A program made the position numbers and the translations under genes. The notes beneath the pieces were generated by a model. The model searched no databases. It saw only the letters and a program-made list of their open reading frames with translations, and was not told the origin of the DNA. A stretch of DNA of 64,000 bases from an uncultured Polaribacter sp. (GTDB lineage: Bacteria > Bacteroidota > Bacteroidia > Flavobacteriales > Flavobacteriaceae). The stretch spans positions 434,001 through 498,000 of the forward strand of contig NZ_CANMBY010000002.1 of assembly GCF_947496195.1 (NCBI RefSeq), read 5' to 3'. Of the stretch, positions 25,536 to 34,489 are shown piece after piece. Positions within the stretch are counted from its first letter, which is position 1; each line of letters opens with the position of its first letter.

Positions 25536-27311
25536 ATGAATATTCAAAATATACTAGAAACTAAAGTAAAAGAAGGGTTTTTAGCTTTGTATGAAATAGA
25601 AATTCCTTCAGTTGAATTTCAAGCTACTCGTAAAGAATTCGAAGGCGATATTACTGTTGTTGTTTTCCCTTTATTGAGATATAAAAAAGGAAATCCAGCT
25701 CAAATAGCTGATGATTTAGGAAATTACATCATAAAAAATGTAGCAGAAGTTACTAATTTTAATGTGGTTAAAGGTTTTTTAAATCTTGTAATAGATGACT
25801 CTTTTTACATCAATTTCTTTTCTGATATTTATAAAAACAACAACTATGGTTTTGTAAATCCTAATACAAATGAAAAGGCAGTTATGGTTGAATATTCTTC
25901 ACCAAACACCAACAAACCTTTGCACTTAGGTCATATCAGAAATAATTTATTAGGCTATTCTGTATCAGAAATTATTAAAGCTTCAGGTAAACAAGTGTAT
26001 AAAACTCAAATCATAAATGATAGAGGTATACATATTTGTAAATCTATGTTAGCTTGGAAAAGATTTGGCAATAATGAAACGCCTAATTCTACAGGTTTAA
26101 AAGGCGATAAATTAGTAGGAAATTACTATGTAAGATTTGATAAAGAATATAAAAAAGAAATTGCTGATTTAATTGCTGCTGGAAAAACTGAAGAAGAAGC
26201 TAAAAAAGAAGCACCTATTTTAATTGAAGCACAAGAAATGCTAAGAAAATGGGAATCTGGAGATGAAGAAACTGTTGCACTTTGGAAAAAAATGAATGGT
26301 TGGGTTTACGATGGTTTTGATATTACTTATAAAAACTTAGGCGTAAATTTTGATCAATTGTATTATGAAAGCGACACTTATCTCTTAGGAAAAGATGTAG
26401 TAGCACAAGGTTTAGAAAAAGGTGTTTTTTATAAGAAAGAAGATGGTTCTGTTTGGTGCGATTTAACAGATGAAGGTTTAGACGAAAAGATTGTATTACG
26501 TTCAGATGGTACAGCAGTTTACATGACTCAAGACATAGGTACAGCTATTCAGCGTGTAAAAGATTTCCCAAATGTTGGTGGAATGGTTTATACTGTTGGT
26601 AATGAGCAAGATTATCATTTTCAGGTATTATTTTTAATACTAAAAAAATTAGGTTTTGACTGGGCTAAACAATTATATCATTTAAGTTATGGTATGGTAG
26701 ATTTACCATCAGGTAAAATGAAATCTAGAGAAGGTACAGTTGTAGATGCAGATGATTTAATGATAGAAATGACAGAAACTGCCAGAAATATTTCTGAAGA
26801 ATTAGGTAAGTTAGATGGCTATTCTGAAGAAGAGAAAACCGAATTATATAAAACTATAGGATTAGGAGCATTAAAATATTTTATTTTAAAAGTAGATCCA
26901 AAAAAGAGGATTTTATTTGACCCAAAATCATCAGTAGATTTTCAAGGAAACACAGGTCCTTTTATACAGTATACCTATGCAAGAATTCAATCTATTTTAA
27001 GAAAAGCAAATTTTGATTATTCAAAATCTGTTGCTATAGAATTGCACGAAAAAGAGAAAGAAATTATTAAGTTATTAGAAGCTTTTCCAGAAACTGTGCA
27101 ACAAGCAGCTGCTAATTATTCACCAGCAATAATTGCAAATTATACTTACGATTTGGTAAAAGAATTTAATTCATTCTATCAAAACGTATCAATTCTTGGA
27201 GAAGAAAATTTAGACAAAAAAATATTTAGAGTGCAAATCTCTGAAAAGGTTGGAAATACTATAAAACAAGCATTTTCACTTTTAGGAATTCAAGTACCAG
27301 AAAGAATGTAA
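25536..27311 (+). CDS. argS: Arginyl-tRNA synthetase
   Basis: 591 aa from MNIQNILETKVKEG; eleven upstream codons beginning with a non-ATG start are rejected. N-terminal additional domain (residues 1-110), the HIGH motif as SSPNTNKPLHLGHIRNN, the KMSKS-equivalent as SGKMKSREGT, and the C-terminal anticodon-binding DALR domain (from about 465, beginning FIQYTYARIQS). It charges tRNA-Arg. Divergent from the YkgJ gene, monocistronic. Confidence 0.97.
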   Translation: MNIQNILETKVKEGFLALYEIEIPSVEFQATRKEFEGDITVVVFPLLRYKKGNPAQIADDLGNYIIKNVAEVTNFNVVKGFLNLVIDDSFYINFFSDIYKNNNYGFVNPNTNEKAVMVEYSSPNTNKPLHLGHIRNNLLGYSVSEIIKASGKQVYKTQIINDRGIHICKSMLAWKRFGNNETPNSTGLKGDKLVGNYYVRFDKEYKKEIADLIAAGKTEEEAKKEAPILIEAQEMLRKWESGDEETVALWKKMNGWVYDGFDITYKNLGVNFDQLYYESDTYLLGKDVVAQGLEKGVFYKKEDGSVWCDLTDEGLDEKIVLRSDGTAVYMTQDIGTAIQRVKDFPNVGGMVYTVGNEQDYHFQVLFLILKKLGFDWAKQLYHLSYGMVDLPSGKMKSREGTVVDADDLMIEMTETARNISEELGKLDGYSEEEKTELYKTIGLGALKYFILKVDPKKRILFDPKSSVDFQGNTGPFIQYTYARIQSILRKANFDYSKSVAIELHEKEKEIIKLLEAFPETVQQAAANYSPAIIANYTYDLVKEFNSFYQNVSILGEENLDKKIFRVQISEKVGNTIKQAFSLLGIQVPERM

Positions 27312-27396
27312 AAACAACTTGTCTTTATTCGTCAATTTGAGTATATTGCTTAAATTTTTGTAATAAATACAGTAAAAAAGTATATATTAAAAAATC

Positions 27397-28785
27397 ATGA
27401 AATACGACATTATCATTATAGGAAGTGGTCCAGGAGGTTACGTAACAGCAATTAGAGCATCTCAACTAGGTTTTAAAACTGCTATTGTAGAAAAAGAAAG
27501 TTTAGGAGGAATTTGTTTAAACTGGGGGTGTATCCCAACAAAAGCTTTATTAAAATCTGCTCAAGTATATGATTATTTAAAACATGTAGACGAATATGGT
27601 TTAAAAGCAGAAGCTATTGATAAAGATTTTGATGCTGTTATTCAAAGAAGTAGAAATGTTGCTGATGGTATGAGTAAAGGTGTTCAATTTTTAATGAAAA
27701 AAAATAAAATTGACATTATTGATGGTTTTGGAAAAATTAAAACAGGTAAAAAAGTTGATGTAACATCAGAAGATGGTAAAGTTACAGAATACAGTGCAGA
27801 CAATATAATAATTGCAACTGGTGCACGTTCTCGTGAACTACCAAATTTACCACAAGATGGAAAAAAAGTAATTGGTTATAGACAAGCAATGACTTTACCA
27901 AGTCAACCAAAATCTATGATTGTTGTAGGCTCTGGAGCCATAGGTGTAGAATTTGCACATTTTTACAATACAATGGGTACAGAAGTAACTATTGTAGAAT
28001 ATATGCCAAATATAGTTCCAGTAGAAGACAAAGACATTTCAAAACAATTTGAACGTTCTTTTAAAAAGTCAGGCATAAAAATAATGACAAATTCTTCTGT
28101 AGAATCTGTAGACACTTCTGGTGATGGAGTTAAAGCTACTGTAAAAACTAAAAAAGGAGAAGAAATATTAGAAGCAGACATTTTATTATCTGCAGTAGGT
28201 ATTAAAACAAATATCGAAAATATTGGTCTAGAGGATGTTGGTATTATTACTGATAGAGATAAAATTTTAGTAAACGATTATTACCAAACAAATATACCTG
28301 GATATTATGCTATTGGTGATGTAACTCCAGGACCAGCATTAGCTCACGTAGCTTCTGCAGAAGGTATAACTTGTGTAGAAAAATTAGCAGGTTTACACAC
28401 AGAACCAATTGATTATGGTAATATACCTGGATGTACATACGCAACTCCAGAAATTGCATCTGTTGGTTTAACAGAAGAAAAAGCTAAAGAAGCTGGTTAT
28501 GAATTAAAAATAGGTAAATTTCCATTTTCTGCATCAGGAAAAGCAAAAGCAGCTGGTACACCAGATGGTTTTGTAAAAGTGATTTTTGACGCAAAATATG
28601 GAGAATGGTTAGGATGCCATATGATTGGTGCTGGAGTTACAGATATGATAGCAGAAGCTGTTCTTGGACGTAAACTAGAAACTACTGGTCATGAGGTTTT
28701 AAAGGCAATTCACCCACACCCAACAATGAGTGAAGCAGTAATGGAAGCTGTTGCTGATGCCTATGATGAAGTCATTCATCTATAA
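27397..28785 (+). CDS. lpdA: Dihydrolipoyl dehydrogenase (E3)
   Basis: 462-aa flavoprotein that reoxidises dihydrolipoamide for 2-oxoacid dehydrogenases and the glycine cleavage system. N-terminal FAD motif GSGPGGYVTAIRASQLG, redox-active disulfide in GGICLNWGCIPTKALL, NAD motif GSGAIGVEFA, a second FAD motif YAIGDVTPGPALAH, and the dimer-interface active site HPHPTMSEAV. Trp in place of Val in the CLNxGC motif is usual for this family in Bacteroidetes. The E1/E2 partners are not adjacent. Confidence 0.96.
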   Translation: MKYDIIIIGSGPGGYVTAIRASQLGFKTAIVEKESLGGICLNWGCIPTKALLKSAQVYDYLKHVDEYGLKAEAIDKDFDAVIQRSRNVADGMSKGVQFLMKKNKIDIIDGFGKIKTGKKVDVTSEDGKVTEYSADNIIIATGARSRELPNLPQDGKKVIGYRQAMTLPSQPKSMIVVGSGAIGVEFAHFYNTMGTEVTIVEYMPNIVPVEDKDISKQFERSFKKSGIKIMTNSSVESVDTSGDGVKATVKTKKGEEILEADILLSAVGIKTNIENIGLEDVGIITDRDKILVNDYYQTNIPGYYAIGDVTPGPALAHVASAEGITCVEKLAGLHTEPIDYGNIPGCTYATPEIASVGLTEEKAKEAGYELKIGKFPFSASGKAKAAGTPDGFVKVIFDAKYGEWLGCHMIGAGVTDMIAEAVLGRKLETTGHEVLKAIHPHPTMSEAVMEAVADAYDEVIHL

Positions 28786-28833
28786 ATTATTACAACTGGT
28801 AGAAAAATTAAGTCAAATTATACGTATTTACCC

Positions 28834-28841
28834 TAAGTTTG
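28834..28841 (+). promoter_or_regulatory. -7 box ahead of the exopolysaccharide-like operon
   Basis: TAAGTTTG matches TAnnTTTG. Transcription would begin near 28848, leaving a leader of about 50 bases before the first ATG. No TTG occurs at the proper distance, hinting at activator control. Confidence 0.5.
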
Positions 28842-28898
28842 TTACGTTATAAAGTGTTTCCCCCAAAAGAAATATTTAATAAGTAATAAAACTAAATA

Positions 28899-30026
28899 AT
28901 GAGTTTCATAGAGTGGTTTCTTTCTTTCATCTATAAGATAAAGACGTTTCCCTTAATCATACAAATAACGATAGTACTAACTTTAGTATTTATCATTTCT
29001 TCTTTGGCTTTAATGATTACTATTTGGACCATTAGACGAAGGTATAATCGTATTCAAAAAAAATTAGAAGAAACGCTTCCAGAAATTAAAAAACTTTTTG
29101 AAGACATTTTATTTACCAATAAAATTTATACAGAATCAGAGATATATAAAAATTTTGAAGATATCGTTGAAGATGTTAACAAAGAATCTTTAGATATTGC
29201 TGTGAATGTTTTGGTAGATTTTAAAAATGATGATAGAGAATCTGAAAATTACGAATTAATTATCAGTGCACTTGGTATTATAGAACATTTAGAAAGGAAG
29301 TTTGATTCTCGTTTAAATAGTGAGAAAATGGATGCTTTTCAAGAAGCATTTGTTTTAAACCTTAATAAGTTTGATGCAAAAGTATTAAGATACGCTTATA
29401 GTAAAAATAGAAGAATACGAAGTGAAGCAAGAAACTCTTATCTAGCACTTAGTTCTAATGACCCTTACCGATTTTTTGATGAATTTGAAGGAGACATTAC
29501 AAAATGGGATGAAATAGAGTTAATGCAATATCTTAAACTACAAAATGAAAGAGGAAACTTAGAAGGATTAGGAAAATGGATTAACTATTCAAAAAACGAC
29601 TCTTTAGTTATCTTCCTTATTAAAATGGTTGGTCATTTTCAACAAAAAGGTATCGAAGAAATCTTAATAGAAAAATTAGAAGACGACAATGCAAAAGTAA
29701 GAGCAGAAGCTATTACAACTTTAGGTGAGTTAAACATTAGAGAAACAGAACAAACTTTAATCGATAGATATTATACTGAACCAGAAATTTGCCAAGTTGC
29801 AATTGTAAAAACTATTCAAAGATTTAACTCTGGGAAATCACTACGTTTTTTACAAGAAATTTTTACTGAATCTAATAATACAGATACAAAGAAAATTATT
29901 GCAGAATCAATATTAAATTATAGTTACGAAGGTAGAATAGCTTTTCAAAATTTAAAAAACTCTTTAAAAGGATTTGATTTAACTATTTTAAAACACGTAG
30001 AAACTCCTTTAATAAAATACAAATAA
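28899..30026 (+). CDS. HEAT-repeat protein with N-terminal membrane anchor
   Basis: 375 aa. One membrane helix (about residues 18-45) with a basic following segment (RRRYNRIQKK), then an alpha-helical region; clear HEAT-like units occur near DDNAKVRAEAITTLGELN and the following 35-residue periods (about residues 255-360). The helix orientation places the repeats in the cytoplasm. It is the first gene of a six-gene operon, 3 bases before the synthase gene, and could scaffold or regulate the synthase; that is inference. Confidence 0.8.
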   Translation: MSFIEWFLSFIYKIKTFPLIIQITIVLTLVFIISSLALMITIWTIRRRYNRIQKKLEETLPEIKKLFEDILFTNKIYTESEIYKNFEDIVEDVNKESLDIAVNVLVDFKNDDRESENYELIISALGIIEHLERKFDSRLNSEKMDAFQEAFVLNLNKFDAKVLRYAYSKNRRIRSEARNSYLALSSNDPYRFFDEFEGDITKWDEIELMQYLKLQNERGNLEGLGKWINYSKNDSLVIFLIKMVGHFQQKGIEEILIEKLEDDNAKVRAEAITTLGELNIRETEQTLIDRYYTEPEICQVAIVKTIQRFNSGKSLRFLQEIFTESNNTDTKKIIAESILNYSYEGRIAFQNLKNSLKGFDLTILKHVETPLIKYK

Positions 30027-30029
30027 TAT

Positions 30030-31568
30030 ATGTTTGAGATTTTTGTAAAAGTTTATGAGTATTTTATTTTTTTCTATGCAACTTCTTTGATTTTAAGTTA
30101 CATCGTACTTGCAATATTTTCTTTTATTGCAATTAATAGATATAAGAGCTACAATACAGATATTGATGACGAAGAATTAATTAATTCAGATTTAGCACCT
30201 GGTATTTCTGTAATTGCACCTGCCTACAATGAAGAAAAAACAATTATTGTAAATGTAAAATCATTACTTACATTAAACTACCCAAAATTTGAGGTAATTA
30301 TTGTAAATGATGGTAGTAAAGACAAAACATTAGATTTACTTACAGAAGAATTTGAACTTGTTGAAGCTCCTTTTGCTTACGTAGAAAAAATAAAAACAAA
30401 ACCTTACAAAAGAACATTTAAATCTACGAATCCTAAATATGATATTCTTACTGTCATTGATAAAGAAAATGGTGGTACAAAAGCTGACGCATTTAATGCA
30501 GGATTAAATGCATCTGTATTTCCATATTATTTGAATACAGATGTAGATTGTATTCTAGCAAGGAATACACTTACTAAAATGATTAAACCCATTTTAAGTG
30601 ATAAAAAGAGGGTAATAGCTGTTGGTGCAACTTTAAGAATGTCTAACAACTGTGACATTGAAGATGGAGTAATTACTAGAGTTAGACCTCCAAAAGCATT
30701 AATTCCACGTTTTCAAGAATTAGAATACATTAGATCTTATTTACTTGGTAAAATGGGCTGGGAGTTAATAAACTCAGTACCTAACGTATCTGGTGGATTA
30801 GGAATGTTTGATAAAGAAATCGCTATTAAAGCTGGTGGTTATGGTGCAGATTCTCATGCTGAGGATATGGATATGATGACACGTATGGCTGCACATATGA
30901 TGAACAACAGATTAGATTATAAAATAGGCTATATTCCATTATCTTGTTGTTGGACAGAAGGACCACCTAACTTACAAATTTTAAGTAGGCAAAGAACTAG
31001 ATGGGCCAGTGGATTATTTCAAATGTTTACAGACCATAGAAAAATCTTATTTAATCCAAATTATAAGAGGTTAGGGTTAATTACATTTCCATATATTTTC
31101 ATTTATGAATTTTTAGCCCCTATTATTGAAGCTTTCGGAATTTTATTTTCTATATTTTTATTATTTTACGGATATGTCAACTGGAGTTTTGCTCCTTTAA
31201 TACTTTTGTATTCATATACGTTTGCAATTATGATATCTTCAGTGGTAATAATTTGGGATCAAATGACCTTTAAATATTACAATACAACAAGAGAAGTAAT
31301 CAGTTTGTTTCTAACTGCTTTTATAGAGCCTATACTATATCACCCATTAATCATGTTTTTCTCATTAAAAGGATATTATAGTTTTATTACTTCTCGAGAA
31401 TTAGCTTGGGGAACAATGACAAGACAAGGATTTGAAAAAGAAGATAATAAAAAAGATGGTGGGAAGAAAAATGATGGGAAGAACTCTGGAGATAAAAATA
31501 AGAAAAAGAGTATTTTCAATAAATTAAAGAATAATGACTCTAACGAAATTGAGCCAATAAAAACATAA
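30030..31568 (+). CDS. Processive family 2 glycosyltransferase (polysaccharide synthase)
   Basis: 512 aa. All four signatures of processive GT2 synthases (cellulose, hyaluronan, PgaC) are present: NDGSKD (93-98), the DxD motif in NTDVDC (Asp171/173), the Glu-Asp pair in HAEDMDM (278-279) and QxxRW as QRTRW (321-325). One helix lies near the N terminus (about 12-35) and three to four follow residue 345. The last 45 residues are a lysine-, asparagine- and glycine-rich tail. It should polymerise and extrude a beta-linked glycan across the inner membrane. The sugar is not identifiable, but PgaC-like GlcNAc use is plausible. Confidence 0.92.
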   Translation: MFEIFVKVYEYFIFFYATSLILSYIVLAIFSFIAINRYKSYNTDIDDEELINSDLAPGISVIAPAYNEEKTIIVNVKSLLTLNYPKFEVIIVNDGSKDKTLDLLTEEFELVEAPFAYVEKIKTKPYKRTFKSTNPKYDILTVIDKENGGTKADAFNAGLNASVFPYYLNTDVDCILARNTLTKMIKPILSDKKRVIAVGATLRMSNNCDIEDGVITRVRPPKALIPRFQELEYIRSYLLGKMGWELINSVPNVSGGLGMFDKEIAIKAGGYGADSHAEDMDMMTRMAAHMMNNRLDYKIGYIPLSCCWTEGPPNLQILSRQRTRWASGLFQMFTDHRKILFNPNYKRLGLITFPYIFIYEFLAPIIEAFGILFSIFLLFYGYVNWSFAPLILLYSYTFAIMISSVVIIWDQMTFKYYNTTREVISLFLTAFIEPILYHPLIMFFSLKGYYSFITSRELAWGTMTRQGFEKEDNKKDGGKKNDGKNSGDKNKKKSIFNKLKNNDSNEIEPIKT

Positions 31569-31585
31569 TAACTTTAGTTATTACA

Positions 31586-34465
31586 ATGAAAATTAAAAAA
31601 ATATTTATATTGATATTATTAAGTGTATTATCTCACCAATATAATGCACAGACATACGAATCTTCTGATGAATTTTTTGAAGAAGCTAAAAAAGAAGTTG
31701 CAGATCAAAATTTTACAAGAGCAGCTAAATTAAGTTGGAGAGGTTTACAATTAGCTCCAGAAGATTTAGATTTAAAAACATTATTAGGCAGATCTAATAT
31801 GGCTTTAGGAAGATACGATACTGCCAGATATGTATTAAAACAAGTATATCTTAAAAGAAGAAAAGATATTGATGTTTTAAAATACTTAGTAAACATAGAA
31901 CAGACAACAAAACGTTACTCAGACGCAATTTGTTTTGTTAACGAACTTTTAGAAATTACCCCATATAGTAGAGGTTGGTGGCTTAGAAAAGTTAACATTT
32001 ATAAAGAAATGGGTAATTTTCAAGAGGCAGAAAGAGCGTTAAAAAGACTTTATCAGATATATCCTGAAGACACAGAAATTCAAAGAGATTATAACTACAT
32101 AATGTTAGGAGATGGTGTAGATGCTGTAAAAAATAAAAGATATGATGAAGCTAACGAAGTATATAAAACAGTTATTGATAACGACCCTACAAATAAACAA
32201 GCATATATAGGTTTAGTTAGAAACGAATTATTAAAAGGAAATCCTGAGTATGCATTACAATTTACCAATAGAGCACTACAGGAATTACCTTTTGACAGAG
32301 AATTAATTGATAAAAAAATTGGGTTATTAGAAAAGCTTGGAAGGCATGAAGAAGCTATTCTATTTATACAATCACCTGACGTACCAAAAGAAAGATTCCC
32401 AGACATTCATAGTACAACTCTACCATATCTAATGCAACAATCTGCAGATTATAATGAGTTTAATGATCCTTATGAAATTAATAAAAAATTAGCTGAAACT
32501 GGAGGTAATTCTGTCGCTTTAGATTATGTTATAAACAATGCTTTAGGAAAAGGATACTATATAGATGCTGAATACTTTATTAACAAAGCTTTAAAAAGAA
32601 GTCCAAACTCAAAAAAATATCTTATTAAACAAATGGAGCTTTATAGAGCTACATTAGAAACAGAAAATTATGAAAAAGCTGTTTTAAATATTCATGAAAA
32701 ATTTCCTCAAGATACAGATGTAACTTATGCATATAATAAAATAATGTATGATAGAGCTAAACAATATGTTATAGATAGACAATTTGCATTAGCATTACCA
32801 ATATTTGAGGAATTAAAATCTTCTCCTGATTTTACAAAAGAGGCAGAACAGCAAATTTTTGGTATTTATTTAGAAAGAAGTGACTTTGATGAGTCTATGG
32901 ATCAGATAGATAAATTAATTGCTTTAGACCCAAATAACCCCGATTTTCTAGTAAAAAAATCTACCCTTTATCAAAAAATGGATTTGTATGATGATGCTTT
33001 AGAAATCACTAGAGACTTAGAACAACAATACCCATTAAATCAAAGATACCCAACACTTTTTGTAGAACAATCAGAAGCATATGCATCTTATTTAATGAAA
33101 GAACAAAGGTATGGACAAGTACTACCAATTATAGAAGAAGCTTTAACTAGAGATAATGATAATAAAACACTATTAAATTTAGCTATAAATGCATCTTCAG
33201 CTATCCCTAATTTCCAAAAAGGTATTGATTATAGTTTAAGTGCCTTAAGTTTTTATCCAAATAATAAAGATTTTAAATTAAAATTATCTAATTTATATTC
33301 ATTAAATGGCGAATATTCAAAATCTGAAAATATATTAGACTCACTTTCTATTACATATAAGTACGATAGAAAAATTAAAAATGCGTTAGCCGAAGTTTTA
33401 TTTTTTAAAGCAAAAAAACAAGAAGAAGAAGGTTTAATAGATGATGCACTAATTACTTATGATTCAGCTTATGCTTTAAACCCAAGAGACAATGCATCAT
33501 TAATGCGTATGATTAATTTACATATTGTACAAAAGCCCAATGATGAATCTTTAGAGTTAATTAATGAAAGACTTAAAAAAGAACCAAATAATAATTTTTT
33601 AAAATATAAAAAAGGAATAGTTTTTGAACTTTTACAACAATATGATTCAGCTTACTACTATCAATCTTTTAGAGAAATAGACAACCCTTATGAAAGAGAT
33701 AAATGGAGTCTTGTATTAGAAAATTTAAAAGCTGCTAAATTAAAAAATCAACTAGCTGCAACTTACACAAAAGCAACATCAGATTCTGCCGCTTTTAGCA
33801 CATCTCTTGCTAATTTAAGTTATAGTCATAAATATGATGACAAAAACACATTTGGTGCTGATTTAAATTATGCAGCTAGAAGATCTGGAGTTGGTATACA
33901 ATATGGAGTAAATTATTCAAGAATTTTTTCTCCAACGCTTTATGCAGATGTTGGTGTTCTCTTAGGGTCTAAGTTTTTTCCAAAATTTATTGTTTATGGA
34001 AATGCATATAAAGGCTTTAACAAAGGTTATCAAGCACAAGCTGGAATACGTTTTTCTAGATTACAAAATGATGTAAACTTTATAGCACTTAATTTAGGAG
34101 CATCCAAAAATTGGGAAGATATATGGCTAAATGGTAAGCTTACTCTTATGAGAGATGATAAGTTTAACTACTTTAACTTTGCAGCTCAAACACGTATTAA
34201 TGTAAATTCGAAAAAAGATTATGTAAGTTTTATTGCCTCTTTTGGTAGTGCTCCTTTTAATGATCAATTACCAGAAGGTGAAGCTGCTTTTTTAGACTTC
34301 TCTAATATTTTAATTGGTGCTGGTTATGGTTATAATATTTCTTCTAGGACATTATTACTTTTAAATGGTTCTTGGATAAACTTTAAAAGCCCTATTACAG
34401 ACAGTTCATCTTTATTTTTTATTAATCAGTACAACTTGTCTGTTTCTATAATTACAAAATTTTAA
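31586..34465 (+). CDS. TPR protein with C-terminal YaiO-type outer-membrane barrel
   Basis: 959 aa. Signal peptide (cleavage near 'YNAQ'), then many tetratricopeptide repeats from about residue 25 to 700 (for example AKLSWRGLQLAPEDLDLKTL). The last 220 residues alternate in beta-strand fashion and end in Phe, fitting a YaiO-like outer-membrane barrel. Periplasmic TPRs plus a C-terminal barrel is the architecture of PgaA and AlgK-AlgE type exporters. Its place directly after the GT2 synthase (17-base gap) makes polysaccharide export across the outer membrane the leading hypothesis. Confidence 0.85.
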   Translation: MKIKKIFILILLSVLSHQYNAQTYESSDEFFEEAKKEVADQNFTRAAKLSWRGLQLAPEDLDLKTLLGRSNMALGRYDTARYVLKQVYLKRRKDIDVLKYLVNIEQTTKRYSDAICFVNELLEITPYSRGWWLRKVNIYKEMGNFQEAERALKRLYQIYPEDTEIQRDYNYIMLGDGVDAVKNKRYDEANEVYKTVIDNDPTNKQAYIGLVRNELLKGNPEYALQFTNRALQELPFDRELIDKKIGLLEKLGRHEEAILFIQSPDVPKERFPDIHSTTLPYLMQQSADYNEFNDPYEINKKLAETGGNSVALDYVINNALGKGYYIDAEYFINKALKRSPNSKKYLIKQMELYRATLETENYEKAVLNIHEKFPQDTDVTYAYNKIMYDRAKQYVIDRQFALALPIFEELKSSPDFTKEAEQQIFGIYLERSDFDESMDQIDKLIALDPNNPDFLVKKSTLYQKMDLYDDALEITRDLEQQYPLNQRYPTLFVEQSEAYASYLMKEQRYGQVLPIIEEALTRDNDNKTLLNLAINASSAIPNFQKGIDYSLSALSFYPNNKDFKLKLSNLYSLNGEYSKSENILDSLSITYKYDRKIKNALAEVLFFKAKKQEEEGLIDDALITYDSAYALNPRDNASLMRMINLHIVQKPNDESLELINERLKKEPNNNFLKYKKGIVFELLQQYDSAYYYQSFREIDNPYERDKWSLVLENLKAAKLKNQLAATYTKATSDSAAFSTSLANLSYSHKYDDKNTFGADLNYAARRSGVGIQYGVNYSRIFSPTLYADVGVLLGSKFFPKFIVYGNAYKGFNKGYQAQAGIRFSRLQNDVNFIALNLGASKNWEDIWLNGKLTLMRDDKFNYFNFAAQTRINVNSKKDYVSFIASFGSAPFNDQLPEGEAAFLDFSNILIGAGYGYNISSRTLLLLNGSWINFKSPITDSSSLFFINQYNLSVSIITKF

Positions 34466-34489
34466 ACTTATAATTGGTATCTATAAAAT

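Noticed and set aside
27500..27560. CLNWGC instead of CLNVGC in lipoamide dehydrogenase as a novelty
   Set aside because: This variant is usual in Bacteroidetes E3 proteins; the redox cysteines are intact.
32095..32406. 103-codon frame antisense to the TPR-barrel gene
   Set aside because: Serine- and asparagine-rich shadow frame with no start signal.
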